Assembly (NCBI RefSeq): GCF_029531845.1
Contig: NZ_JAMBPV010000005.1
Span: 62,001 to 126,000 of the forward strand
Direction: 5' to 3'
Origin: Staphylococcus equorum
GTDB taxonomy: Bacteria > Bacillota > Bacilli > Staphylococcales > Staphylococcaceae
Length of the DNA: 64,000 nt
The translations under genes were made by a program, and so were the position numbers. Position 1 is the first letter of the stretch. Each line of letters opens with the position of its first letter. Positions 17,218 through 25,438 of this stretch are shown piece by piece. Under the pieces are notes generated by a model that did not search any database, was not told the origin of the DNA, and was given only the letters and a program-made list of their open reading frames with translations.

Positions 17218-18382
17218 CTTCGCTGGGAGTATCTTCTTTCGGAAACTCACCCGTAACAAAGAAACCAGCTTTTTCGTTAGCTGATACAACATCGAAACGT
17301 TGTGAAATCGCTAATAATTGACCATAAATTTCGTTATCAATCCAACGAACGGCAGCTTGCGCACGATCTGCAAAGAATATAGCTTCTTTTAAATCACCGA
17401 CAAACGCTTTAGCTTCTCCAGCAAGTCCAAGTGCAGTATCAGAAACAACGTAAACTGGACGACCAAAAACAGTCTTACCGGATGGAGAAGTGACATCTTG
17501 TTGTAAAATATATTGACCATTTTTATCTTTTAATAAATCTAATTCGTTATAAAAAGTAGATGAAACAACTAAACTAATATTATAAGCTGGGTCGAAATCT
17601 ACGTTTAAAATAGTTTTAAGCGAATCAGTACCTGTTACAGTCTTAGGCGAATATTTTTTCATAACGTTAGCGATTGCTTGGTTAGTTGTGTTCAAACCAA
17701 TACGAGCGTTATTTTGTGCTACTAAATTTGCTAACTCAGGCGTACTGTCTTGTAATGATTCTTCTGAAATCGCAATTTGGCCACGATATGTTTGAACTTT
17801 ATAGTCAACATCTAAGAATTTAGGCGCTGCAAGTTCAGGGTTTTTCGCAAGTTCTTCCACAGTGTGCATAACTTCTGTAGCTGATTCTAAAATTGGGTAT
17901 GAACCTTGGGCAGTTGGTACTTTCACAATATTTACAAATTGTTTTAAGTCGATAACTGTTTCAGGTAAAGTAACTGGTTGTGTTGAAATATCTTTAGGGA
18001 TAATAATATCCATATTTACAGATGTAACATCTTCACGTACTTCACCTTTAGAACGTAAATATTGCATAAAGCCTCTTACTTCTTTACTTTCAGTTTCTTG
18101 ATTAACTGACGGTTTAATCACATTGTTCATATCTCTCGTTTCTCCTTCGTGTGTTTGTGAGTTGAATTCCGGCTCGCCTTTAGCATCCGGCTCTTTTGGT
18201 TCTTCTTTATCTTTCTTTTCAAGATCGAGTTCTTCCTCGATTTTTGAAATACGTTCGTCTAATTTCTTAATTTCTTCTAACGCATCCTTAGCCTCTTCCG
18301 GTTTTTCATCCGCAATAGCTTTTTCAGCAGCGTCTACTTGTTCCGCTCGTAATGAACGTAACTCTTTGATATCTTCAGCCAT
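17213..18382 (-). CDS. Major capsid protein, HK97 fold, with N-terminal scaffolding domain
   Basis: A 389-residue capsid subunit. Residues 1-85 are Lys/Glu/Asp-rich coiled coil (IKELRSLRAEQVDAAEKAIA; LDERISKIEEELDLEKKDK), the delta domain removed by the prohead protease. Residues from about 110 onward carry the HK97 fold with VPTAQGSYPILESATE, YRGQIAISEESLQDS and GRPVYVVSDTALGLAGEAKAFVGD. It follows the prohead protease gene, matching HK97 order. A terminator lies between protease and capsid. Its 3' end is a candidate +1 frameshift site (separate entry). Confidence 0.95.
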   Translation of the reverse strand: MAEDIKELRSLRAEQVDAAEKAIADEKPEEAKDALEEIKKLDERISKIEEELDLEKKDKEEPKEPDAKGEPEFNSQTHEGETRDMNNVIKPSVNQETESKEVRGFMQYLRSKGEVREDVTSVNMDIIIPKDISTQPVTLPETVIDLKQFVNIVKVPTAQGSYPILESATEVMHTVEELAKNPELAAPKFLDVDYKVQTYRGQIAISEESLQDSTPELANLVAQNNARIGLNTTNQAIANVMKKYSPKTVTGTDSLKTILNVDFDPAYNISLVVSSTFYNELDLLKDKNGQYILQQDVTSPSGKTVFGRPVYVVSDTALGLAGEAKAFVGDLKEAIFFADRAQAAVRWIDNEIYGQLLAISQRFDVVSANEKAGFFVTGEFPKEDTPSEA

Positions 18383-18410
18383 TTATATTGCCTCCCACTT
18401 GATTTTTCGC

Positions 18411-18445
18411 ATAAAAAATAGACCTACTTTAATTTGAGTAGATCT
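18411..18445 (-). terminator. Terminator between prohead protease and capsid genes
   Basis: The minus strand has AGATCTACT, an eight-base loop, AGTAGGTCT (one G-T pair) and then ATTTTTTATG, overlapping the last codons of the protease gene. I see no promoter between it and the capsid gene, so capsid expression needs read-through. Confidence 0.75.
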
Positions 18446-19041
18446 AATTGTGCTTTTAATAATTCAGTTCGATTTCTTTGCTCTGTTTCACGTTTACGAA
18501 TTTCTTCTTGCTCTTGTTCCTTGACCACTTCAATACTTCTTAAAGCTGGTGCAACATCCGTGTCTTGATATGCGGGGAAAGTCACCACTGACACGTCAAA
18601 AAGACTTTTTATCTTATTTAATGTTCGTTTGAACAGGCCATCATCTCTCTTTTCGATTGTGTCCCCGTCTTCATCAAGAATGAAACCAAAACTACATTGA
18701 TTGATGTTTCCAAGTCTAATGTTCTCGTATAAATCACGACTATATGATGTATCAGGTAACTGACATCGGAAATATAACCCTTCATCATCTATATTTAAAC
18801 TTAATGTTTCAGAAGCCGTACGTCCTAACACCTTACTAGAATCATGGTCAATCAAGCATCTTACATCAGTTAAATCTGTGTCTTTCAAAGCTTGTGGGCT
18901 TATAGTCTCAACAAACCCACCTAAATCATTAGATAAAGTGTTGAATCGTAAGGCATAACCCTCCACAATCATCTTTTCATTATCAACTGCTTTAATCGTT
19001 TCTGTAGAACGTAATTCTAAGTTATTCAATATTCTCACCAC
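18424..19041 (-). CDS. Prohead protease (HK97 gp4 family)
   Basis: A 205-residue serine protease that removes the capsid scaffolding domain. His66 in RCLIDHDSSKVLG and Ser117 in GNINQCSFGF are at the spacing seen for HK97 gp4 catalytic residues. Other family marks are VEGYALRFNT, FVETISPQALK and FDVSVVTFPAYQDTDV. The C-terminal 35 residues are a charged coil that is probably lost on self-processing. The start overlaps the portal gene by 20 bases. Confidence 0.93.
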   Translation of the reverse strand: MVRILNNLELRSTETIKAVDNEKMIVEGYALRFNTLSNDLGGFVETISPQALKDTDLTDVRCLIDHDSSKVLGRTASETLSLNIDDEGLYFRCQLPDTSYSRDLYENIRLGNINQCSFGFILDEDGDTIEKRDDGLFKRTLNKIKSLFDVSVVTFPAYQDTDVAPALRSIEVVKEQEQEEIRKRETEQRNRTELLKAQLDLLKLK

Positions 19042-20290
19042 CCTTCAAAGTGGGCTGACCCTCTGTATCCGGATTGGGCGCTTGGTTATTTGTTGATGTT
19101 TTTCTCAACTGATAATCATCAGCAATATCTGCACTGATATGGTTAAGGTCAAAGCGTGGTACAGCACCCACGCCGTTATCAAACGGCTCTCTGCCGATGT
19201 CCGAACGGTACTCATCTGGTGTTATAGCACCTTTTTCAAGTTGAGTATTAAGCGTTTCAACAAATTTATCCCAATCAATCTTACGGTAAGAACTAGAATC
19301 AAATTTAAACTCTTTAACGTATTGATCTTTATCACCTACAAGTTTAAAATCCAACTCTGCTTCCCAAGTTTTCATATAGCCACCTAAACAGTTGGTTAAA
19401 TAATCATTGTTCACATCTTTTAATGACGTATTCGAAAGTTCCATACCGAATTTAGATAAAGGTATTTGAAAAGCTTTTGCAATAGCCTTTGTAGGGGTTT
19501 GGTTCTTGCTGATAACGTCTAACAACGAGCTGTCAATTTCTAATTGCTTGTATTCCAGTGTTGAATCGAGCACAAGCACCTTACCAGTGTTGTTTTCTCC
19601 TGCGTTAGCCTTTGTAAACTCGTCCCTTAACTTGTTTCTAGCTTTTTGGTTCAATTTACCGTCTTTGACTTTCAACAACCCTGAATTCTGACCACCATTT
19701 GCAAAGAATTTAGTAAAGAAACTCTTTGTAAATCTTTGTGTGTTCATATCCTCTTCAATAGCATCCAATACCTTCAACGCATTGATACCATCTAAGGTGA
19801 ACGGTTTAACATCAATCATATCTTTATAATCTACATCCATGGTTCCTTTGTTATTATTCACTTCATAGTAGAATTTACCTTTAGCGTTCTCTTTCAAAGT
19901 AACTTGGCTTGTAGAAATGTGATATAACTCTGCAACTTGCGACCCTTTACGTTCAATTTTGATATATCCATGTCCCGTTAGTAATGCGTTCATCATAACG
20001 ATATACTTCAACATGTAACCGTTCATAAAGGGGTTCGGTGTTTTGTTAAGTAAGAACTCCAACCTGTCCTTATCCTTATAAACACCATTTTCCTTAATCT
20101 TGATATCAAGTTTTGCAATATCTCGACTAAGTAGTGTTACAGCAGTCCATAAATCGCTATTTCTAAGTGCTTTGTACGCATCGTAACCCATTAAGTTTAA
20201 TGGTATTGAGTGCGATGGGAAGGCGCTGAATATAGCTTCACCAGACTGTGTAGACACGTTTGTATTTCGTGTTTCATAAAAGATTCCCAT
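19022..20290 (-). CDS. Portal protein (HK97 family)
   Basis: A 422-residue portal subunit that forms the dodecameric DNA channel at one capsid vertex. Diagnostic segments are YKALRNSDLWTAVTLLSRDIAKLDIKI near residue 40, LLNKTPNPFMNGYMLKYIVMMNALLTGHGYIKIER, and LDVISKNQTPTKAIAKAFQIPLSKFGMELS near residue 260. Next to it are the terminase on one side and the protease on the other, the standard arrangement. The C-terminus is low-complexity and polar. Confidence 0.94.
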   Translation of the reverse strand: MGIFYETRNTNVSTQSGEAIFSAFPSHSIPLNLMGYDAYKALRNSDLWTAVTLLSRDIAKLDIKIKENGVYKDKDRLEFLLNKTPNPFMNGYMLKYIVMMNALLTGHGYIKIERKGSQVAELYHISTSQVTLKENAKGKFYYEVNNNKGTMDVDYKDMIDVKPFTLDGINALKVLDAIEEDMNTQRFTKSFFTKFFANGGQNSGLLKVKDGKLNQKARNKLRDEFTKANAGENNTGKVLVLDSTLEYKQLEIDSSLLDVISKNQTPTKAIAKAFQIPLSKFGMELSNTSLKDVNNDYLTNCLGGYMKTWEAELDFKLVGDKDQYVKEFKFDSSSYRKIDWDKFVETLNTQLEKGAITPDEYRSDIGREPFDNGVGAVPRFDLNHISADIADDYQLRKTSTNNQAPNPDTEGQPTLKGGENIE

Positions 20291-20323
20291 TAGTTTTATA
20301 CACCCCCTTTACAGATAAGTCGT

Positions 20324-20530
20324 TTATTCTGGTGGTTGTTGGGATTTCTCACCAACAAGTATCAGTGCAATGAGTACAAGGGTTATTCCTGAAACAATAA
20401 ACCCTGTAACGTTTCCCCACTGTATATAACAAGCAACGTTAATGAGTGTTAAACCAATTAAAAAAAGCAACGGTATCAAGTTATTGATAATCGCTGCTCC
20501 TATGAGTTTAAATTTGTTTAAAGTGTTCAA
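20324..20530 (-). CDS. Small membrane protein between terminase and portal (DUF1056-like)
   Basis: A 68-residue protein with two predicted membrane helices: about residues 13-34 (INNLIPLLFLIGLTLINVAC) and 40-60 (GFIVSGITLVLIALILVG). Its size, topology and position between terL and portal match the DUF1056 proteins of staphylococcal phages, whose function is unknown. The ATG at 20530 is preceded by AGGAGGTAAACA. The family label is from memory of order and size. Confidence 0.65.
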   Translation of the reverse strand: MNTLNKFKLIGAAIINNLIPLLFLIGLTLINVACYIQWGNVTGFIVSGITLVLIALILVGEKSQQPPE

Positions 20531-20541
20531 TTGTTTACCTC

Positions 20542-22254
20542 CTAAAATCCGAAATCATCGGACATGATATAATCTTGTAAATCTGATTCAAATTCATAAT
20601 TAATAGCTTGACTGTATCCTGTAACAAGACTCACAAGCGCATCAATTTTCTGTCTGTTGATTTTCTTATCTAATATCATCATGTTATTGTTATCTGTTTT
20701 AGTTATTGCGTTTCCAATTGCTAGATTCAAGTTAGGATTGTTATTATGAACAACCCGTTTCTCAAAAACATCTAGTCTAAACTGTTTCAGTACTGGACCA
20801 AGTGATTTATAATCTTGTTTGACTTCTATCAAAGGATGTCCAGTTTCTTTTTCCATCTTGGTCACAAAATAGCTCGATTCCCACGGATCATAACAAATAG
20901 CTTTAACGTTTAACTCGTTATCGTCAATAAAATCAATTAACCAGTTTACAACTTGTTCAGGGTCAATGATTCCTGACTCAGCATGTGTCAAACTAGCTTT
21001 ATCAGTACGGACTAACTTCTCGTAATCTATTTTATCCCTCTTAGACTTCTCTTGTATCGAGTTCTTGAAGCCTACAAACACATGTGCATCAACAAAATAC
21101 TTCTTATCCTCTAATGGATAGATGAATGTCAAGGCAGTTAAATCTTCACTTCGTGATAGGTCGACGCCTATGTAAACATCTTTACCTTTGATATCCAATT
21201 CGTCCTCCATGTAACCTACTTGCCAATCGTGCATCTGAATATACGTATCTTTACTTGATTGTCTCCACAAGTTCATGTTCTTAACCAAGATACTGTTCAA
21301 ATCGCTCTTATCAATACCTTCTTGTACATCATCATTTATATTCTCTCGCAATACTTCTGCAATACTATTAACTTCCAGTAAAGGATTTGATTTTATCCAT
21401 GTTGATGGGTCGTGTATCTCGTCCTCACTGTCTTGTTCAGCACAATATACAAAATAGTTATCATTCTTAACTTCTCTGTTCAGTAAACGTGTTACATATT
21501 GATATTCTTCATACATAGGTACGTTCAAATCTTCACCAGCTGTTGAAATAATGATAAGCAAAGGAGATTTCAATAACACTTGTCCTCTACTAATCGATTG
21601 CAACATATCGTTAGATTTAGCAATATGATACTCGTCAATAATACCTAACGAATACTGTTCACCCTCTTGACTACCCGCATCCGAAGATGTAGCTCGAATC
21701 TCAGAACCATCAATAAGATTATTTATGATTTTCCTACTGTCTGTAATCTTTGTATTCTTCTTAGTGTACTGTGACCTAGAATTAACCGCTTCAAGTTGTG
21801 ACTTAACCATCTTATAAGCAATAGATGCTTGGTCTCTGTTGTTTGCAGTCAATCCAATAAGTCGTTCAGCTCTTGGTTCATCACCGTACAACAAATCGTA
21901 CAATGCTAGACCAGCTATTGTTAAAGTCTTACCATTCTTACGAGCCATTGAGACATAAGCTTTAGTATATCGTCGATTATCTTCCGAATCTCGCCAACCC
22001 ATTAAGGAACCGACAATAAATGTTTGATATCCTGCCAGTGTCAATAACTTTCTACTTTTTGGATCAGGTAACTCACCAAAGAAATCAATAACGTTATTAG
22101 CTCTCTCATAATTGAAATGATAATTCAATGAAGGGCTATTCAAATCGTCTAAATGCCTTTGACAACTCTGTATATTCTTTCGACTAGCTAAAATCTCACC
22201 ACTGACTACTGCTTTAGCATATTCTGTTGTATAATCTCTTTCGTAATCTATCAT
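20542..22254 (-). CDS. terL: Terminase large subunit
   Basis: A 570-residue packaging motor of the phage terminase_1 type. The ATPase domain has a Walker-A-like RKNGKT at residues 105-110 and Walker B GIIDEYH at 204-210, with SQEGEQ just before. The nuclease domain begins at about residue 365 (VYIGVDLSRSEDLTAL), where Asp is a metal ligand, and continues with ICYDPWESSYFV. It overlaps the small subunit gene by four bases (ATGA). Together they cut the concatemer at cos and pump DNA through the portal. Confidence 0.96.
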   Translation of the reverse strand: MIDYERDYTTEYAKAVVSGEILASRKNIQSCQRHLDDLNSPSLNYHFNYERANNVIDFFGELPDPKSRKLLTLAGYQTFIVGSLMGWRDSEDNRRYTKAYVSMARKNGKTLTIAGLALYDLLYGDEPRAERLIGLTANNRDQASIAYKMVKSQLEAVNSRSQYTKKNTKITDSRKIINNLIDGSEIRATSSDAGSQEGEQYSLGIIDEYHIAKSNDMLQSISRGQVLLKSPLLIIISTAGEDLNVPMYEEYQYVTRLLNREVKNDNYFVYCAEQDSEDEIHDPSTWIKSNPLLEVNSIAEVLRENINDDVQEGIDKSDLNSILVKNMNLWRQSSKDTYIQMHDWQVGYMEDELDIKGKDVYIGVDLSRSEDLTALTFIYPLEDKKYFVDAHVFVGFKNSIQEKSKRDKIDYEKLVRTDKASLTHAESGIIDPEQVVNWLIDFIDDNELNVKAICYDPWESSYFVTKMEKETGHPLIEVKQDYKSLGPVLKQFRLDVFEKRVVHNNNPNLNLAIGNAITKTDNNNMMILDKKINRQKIDALVSLVTGYSQAINYEFESDLQDYIMSDDFGF

Positions 22255-22715
22255 TTTGCAAATCTAGCCATTGGGTCGGCATCTTCCTTCTTGGTTTCAG
22301 TGGGTGTGAAGATTTTAAGACGTGAGTCAATGGTTAGCCCAAGCTTTGGTGCAATAGAATTGATGATGTTGAACGAATCCACCTTAACTCGATGCCACGG
22401 ATTGACTTTAGAACCTCTTTCAGTGAAAGTTACCATTTCACCACTAGCAAGTTCTACAGTTGCCCGTTGATAATCTGAATAAGCTTGACAATACGCTGAA
22501 ACGAGCGCCAAGTCTAAACTAGCTATCGGTAATTCTTGTAACAGAGGGATAATCCTGTTATATTCGATTTTAGCAGTGCCATCTAACCAATCAGGAGGCT
22601 TATTTTCCAAAGGCTCTAAATCTCTGATGGATTTTTCCGCTTCTTTCTTACTTTCTTGTTGTTCTACGGTAAGGTTTCCCTTATTCTCTGACAGCAATTT
22701 CAAGTTTCTTCCCAT
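22251..22715 (-). CDS. terS: Terminase small subunit (P27 family)
   Basis: A 154-residue DNA-recognition subunit of the terminase. PPDWLDGTAKIEYNRIIPLLQELP near residues 38-60, DLALVSAYCQAYSDYQRA, and the phrase FTERGSKVNPWHRV are typical of the P27/HK97-like small terminase family. The first 35 residues are charged. It precedes terL and follows a GC-rich non-coding stretch that probably contains cos. The ATG at 22715 has AAAAGGAGGTTAAACC upstream. Confidence 0.9.
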   Translation of the reverse strand: MGRNLKLLSENKGNLTVEQQESKKEAEKSIRDLEPLENKPPDWLDGTAKIEYNRIIPLLQELPIASLDLALVSAYCQAYSDYQRATVELASGEMVTFTERGSKVNPWHRVKVDSFNIINSIAPKLGLTIDSRLKIFTPTETKKEDADPMARFAK

Positions 22716-22780
22716 GGTTTAACCTCCTTTTCATTAGATTTAATTCAAATAGTACGCAATTTTACTTTTATTACTAGAAT

Positions 22781-22850
22781 CCGACTCGCGGAAGGGTATC
22801 GGGTCGGGATTGTGAATGTCAGAAACATTTGGGGTCAATGGTGACGCCCC
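22781..22850. other. Candidate cos region
   Basis: The 271-base gap between HNH and terS is AT-rich except for this GC-rich block. It holds two dyads: CCGAC…GTCGG around 22781-22807 and GGGGTCA…TGACGCCCC at 22831-22850. HNH nuclease, terS and terL directly beside it are the combination found at cos sites of HK97-like phages. The exact cut positions cannot be read from the sequence. The rest of the gap shows no convincing ORF. Confidence 0.45.
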
Positions 22851-22986
22851 TTCATAAAATTGATAATTATTTTTATAAAATCATTATATAAATTCAAAAA
22901 ATTAAATACTCAAAATATATCCCGGCACATTTCAAAGGCGAACATTAAACACCGGTGTCAATATAAATTCGTCTTTAATTATATTT

Positions 22987-23397
22987 TTATTTTTTCTCTT
23001 TCAATCTTCTTTCTTTCTCTCGAATAGTCTTAACGTTATGGCAAGCATGACACAGTGGTTCAAGATTACTCTTATCCAACCTCTTATCCCAATCGTCTTT
23101 TATCTCAACAATATGGTCGACCACATCAGCTTTGGTGTACAACCCTTTGCATAAGCAGTTGCAGCATAACCAATCATGTGCAAGCATCACACTATGTCTT
23201 GTATCCTTCCATGATTTACAGTTATAGAATCGAATGAATGTTTGATCTCTTTCATATCTAAATGAATCATAATTCTTTTTATATTCATTCTTTAATTCTT
23301 TATGTTCATCACAATAACTTTCATTGAATGAAATTAATTTATTACAATTAATCTTATTACATTTCTTTAATGGAATTGTTCTCACATCTTTCAACAA
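22987..23397 (-). CDS. HNH endonuclease
   Basis: A 136-residue HNH nuclease encoded upstream of terS, as in HK97-like cos phages where it assists cos cleavage. Two Cys clusters (CNKINCNK with YCDEHK; CCNCLC with CHACHN) bind zinc. The HNH core reads DHIVEIKDDW…SNLEPLCHACHNVKT, supplying the His, Asn and His. The start is uncertain: the longest frame opens with tandem TTG codons near 23397, and a GTG lies four codons inside. No clear Shine-Dalgarno precedes either. Confidence 0.85.
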   Translation of the reverse strand: MLKDVRTIPLKKCNKINCNKLISFNESYCDEHKELKNEYKKNYDSFRYERDQTFIRFYNCKSWKDTRHSVMLAHDWLCCNCLCKGLYTKADVVDHIVEIKDDWDKRLDKSNLEPLCHACHNVKTIREKERRLKEKK

Positions 23398-23577
23398 ACA
23401 TAATCATTTGATTAATCAATCAATTGAATAATCTTTCATCATGTTTACAATTACTTTGTTATCAAAGATAGAACAAACATAGAATAATATTAGCGAAATA
23501 ATAATACATAATGTTCTATCAATGATTATACAAAGTCTTATGACCTCACACATTGTTATAGCTTTCTATGTGTTGCC

Positions 23578-23700
23578 TTACCTATCTCCTAAACGAGTCA
23601 AGACCTGTTGTGCTATCAACGTGTAAGGCATTGGGTCACAGGTATCAAGGTTGTAACCATAAGGCTCAAAGCCCTGACCTATAACCGTACACCTATTCAC
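23578..23700 (-). CDS. Possible 40-residue ORF
   Basis: A frame from GTG at 23700 to TAA at 23580, with AGGTGG just upstream. The product contains GQGFEPYGYNLDTCDPMPYT and ends VLTRLGDR. It shows no family I recognise. Base composition here is richer in G and C than around it. It could equally be part of a structured leader of the late transcript. Confidence 0.25.
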   Translation of the reverse strand: MNRCTVIGQGFEPYGYNLDTCDPMPYTLIAQQVLTRLGDR

Positions 23701-23791
23701 CGACCACCTAACAAGGCATGTGTCTAATGTGTCCTATTCAAAGGCACCTATATAATGTGTCCTTATATCGTGGCGTATGAATACGTACATA

Positions 23792-23823
23792 TAAAAAGAC
23801 ACACCCAATCACAAGGTGTGCCT
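23792..23823 (-). terminator. Terminator downstream of RinA-like gene
   Basis: The minus strand reads GGCACACC, an eight-base loop, GGTGTGTC and TTTTTATA. It would end the early/middle leftward transcript before the late region. Confidence 0.75.
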
Positions 23824-23997
23824 CATATAATATAGTCATTATTAGTGCGGTAGTTGTTTAACCTCGTTACCACATCGAGCATAATATAGTATTGCTTATT
23901 TATAGTGTGAGTTTTACCTCATGGGTCAATTATATAAAATAAATTAAGTATTTCATAATAGTGCGCAAACTCTGCAATCTCTGCATTTTCTGCATAT

Positions 23998-24396
23998 TTA
24001 CTGCTGTACTTCCATGTATACTTTAACTATCTGTTTGATTCGGTTATATATGTTTCGTTCACTTATATCTAATAACCTTTCAATCGTACTAACTTTTTCA
24101 CCTCTCTTTAATAACTGGAGCAAATGATAGTTCTTAGAATTACTTATTTTATGTTCATGCTCATCCACAAATGAGGTTTCGGTTGCTAGTTTCTTAATCT
24201 GCTTGTTATTCTTATCGTTCCTCATAACCCTAACTAAAACTTTATCACCCGTACCACCCTGTGCTTTTGGCATTGCTGATTCGATGCCATATTGAGCAGT
24301 AGATGTACTGTCATATTCATACACTTGGTCTTCAATTAAATTAGTTCTCCAATAATACCCTGTAATTAATTCTCTTACTTCTGATTCACTGTACAT
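23998..24396 (-). CDS. RinA/ArpU-like late transcription activator
   Basis: A 132-residue protein in the position where staphylococcal phages encode RinA, the activator of the terS-proximal late promoter. It begins with a tyrosine-rich segment (LITGYYWRTNLIEDQVYEYDS) typical of the ArpU/RinA group. It ends with a sigma-like helix-turn-helix (LLQLLKRGEKVSTIERLLDISERNIYNRIKQIVKVY). RinB and DUF1514 genes precede it. The family assignment is by pattern, size and order. Confidence 0.75.
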   Translation of the reverse strand: MYSESEVRELITGYYWRTNLIEDQVYEYDSTSTAQYGIESAMPKAQGGTGDKVLVRVMRNDKNNKQIKKLATETSFVDEHEHKISNSKNYHLLQLLKRGEKVSTIERLLDISERNIYNRIKQIVKVYMEVQQ

Positions 24397-24409
24397 CTAA
24401 TACCTCCAG

Positions 24410-24622
24410 TTATTTAATTCGTTTATTCCATGCATCTTTGATTTGTCTTATTTCTTCATCCGTTAATTCTCTATGCGGTATTTGTTTCTCAAATAGCACA
24501 TGTGTTAAGTAAGCTACCTCATATTCCAACGCATCTATTTTCGTATCTTTAACTGCATTGTATATAAGTGAAACAGCTGCGATGGCACCGAGTATAATGC
24601 TTATGATTAACCAGAACATCAT
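24410..24622 (-). CDS. DUF1514-like small membrane protein
   Basis: A 70-residue protein with one N-terminal membrane helix (FWLIISIILGAIAAVSLIYN), a short coil (DALEYEVAYLTHVLFEK) and a conserved end ELTDEEIRQIKDAWNKR. This matches the DUF1514 proteins that lie between rinB and rinA-type genes in many staphylococcal phages. Function unknown. Its ATG overlaps the rinB stop (ATGA). Confidence 0.75.
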   Translation of the reverse strand: MMFWLIISIILGAIAAVSLIYNAVKDTKIDALEYEVAYLTHVLFEKQIPHRELTDEEIRQIKDAWNKRIK

Positions 24623-24753
24623 TCACTCACCTCATAATCCATCGGGTACTGATCCACTGCGTCGTTTGCTTGTACACGTGTAATAGTTTGATATGTTACT
24701 TTTTTACTTAATTCATATAGCACTATGATTAATAGTGTTTTAAGTATTCTCAC
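24619..24753 (-). CDS. rinB: Transcriptional activator RinB
   Basis: A 44-residue protein read from a GTG at 24753 with GGAG eight bases upstream. RILKTLLIIVLYELSKKVTYQ followed by VQANDAVDQYPMDYEVSE matches RinB, the small phage protein linked to integrase and late-gene activation in staphylococcal phages. Its start overlaps the DUF1381 stop by four bases (GTGA) and its stop overlaps the DUF1514 start. The N-terminus is hydrophobic. Confidence 0.8.
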   Translation of the reverse strand: MRILKTLLIIVLYELSKKVTYQTITRVQANDAVDQYPMDYEVSE

Positions 24754-24893
24754 CTGTCACTCTCCATCCTCTTAATAGCCTCTTCTTTACTCTCTGCATC
24801 CACCACAATAAAAGTTTCATTCTCTCTAGCCTTAGTTACGTGCGTGAATGGATAACCTGTTGAGTCAGTTACTTTTGTAATTAGGTATTGCAT
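24750..24893 (-). CDS. DUF1381 family small phage protein
   Basis: A 47-residue protein starting at an ATG at 24893 after AAGGAGTGACACC. MQYLITKVTDSTGYPFTHVTKARENETF and VVDAESKEEAIKRMESDR match the DUF1381 proteins of staphylococcal phages, usually next to rinB as here. Function unknown. Translation is probably coupled to RinB. Confidence 0.8.
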   Translation of the reverse strand: MQYLITKVTDSTGYPFTHVTKARENETFIVVDAESKEEAIKRMESDR

Positions 24894-24946
24894 GGTGTCA
24901 CTCCTTATTAAGTAGTTCTTTAACTTTATCTAGTATGTCTTTGTCC

Positions 24947-25247
24947 TTACAAGTCTGATTCTTTGATGAATGTTCCATTGATAGTCTTTCCTTTTCTTCC
25001 TTTGATTTCATCATACGCTTACTGTAAACACTCCTCGCTTGTCATACCATGTTTGTTGCGCCAATATAATTAATGTGACGACTGTATCGCCTATACCATC
25101 TTTTAGATCGTCCATCTTGTTACGTGATAATGCTGCTCCAACTTCTCCAGCTTCCTCATAAAATTTCAATGCTTGTCTATCTGGATTACCTCTGTGTAAG
25201 TTTTTATCTATACTCCATTGTTCTACTGCTTTAATTAGTTCGTTCAT
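24947..25247 (-). pseudogene. MazG-like nucleotide pyrophosphohydrolase, disrupted by frameshift and nonsense change
   Basis: The intact part (MNELIKAVEQWSIDKNL…FYEEAGEVGAALSRN…LKDGIGDTVVTLIILAQQ) is a MazG-like NTP pyrophosphohydrolase with the EExGE and GDxxVT metal-binding segments. The frame then leaves the family and stops at 25011. One frame over, the family sequence continues as HGMTSEECLQ, then TAA (25019-25021), then AYDEIKGRKGKTINGTFIKE and SDL to a stop at 24947. A single extra A in the TTT run at 25052-25054 and one TCA-to-TAA change explain both lesions. The product lacks its C-terminal third. Confidence 0.8.
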
Positions 25248-25371
25248 TTACTCGTCCTCCAAGTCATTAATTTTAAATTTCACTTCATTTTTTGTATTTC
25301 TGTCTCTATTTTTTTTCAACATGTTGTACTGTGTAGCATATTATTATAAGTCAACCTCTATAAATTGGTGA

Positions 25372-25400
25372 TTGACACATTACTATTGCTTTACTACACT
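25372..25400 (+). promoter_or_regulatory. Plus-strand SigA-type promoter
   Basis: TTGACA at 25372-25377, a 17-base spacer and TACACT at 25395-25400. It points away from the early operon and lies 38 bases upstream of the 32-residue ORF start. Confidence 0.6.
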
Positions 25401-25438
25401 GTTCAAATCAACTTTTTTAGAGAAAGGTGTATCTGACA

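Larger units (their letters stand above)
23401..23997. other. Long non-coding stretch between RinA-like gene and HNH gene
   Basis: About 600 bases with no long frame. From right to left on the minus strand it holds a terminator (23792-23823), a possible 40-residue ORF (23578-23700) in a locally less AT-rich block, and an AT-rich dyad with 9-base perfect arms (23467-23520). It is the natural place for the late promoter activated by RinA-type proteins, since the late operon starts just beyond. I could not identify the promoter with confidence. Confidence 0.5.

Noticed and set aside
24898-25014. A 38-codon minus frame starting MMKSKEEKERLS
   Set aside because: It lacks a Shine-Dalgarno site and lies in the wrong frame of the decayed MazG-like gene, whose ancestral protein is readable in another frame.
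25251-25322. A 24-codon minus frame (MLKKNRDRNTKNEVKF…) before the MazG-like gene
   Set aside because: No ribosome-binding site precedes it and no similarity is known; it may only be leader sequence.
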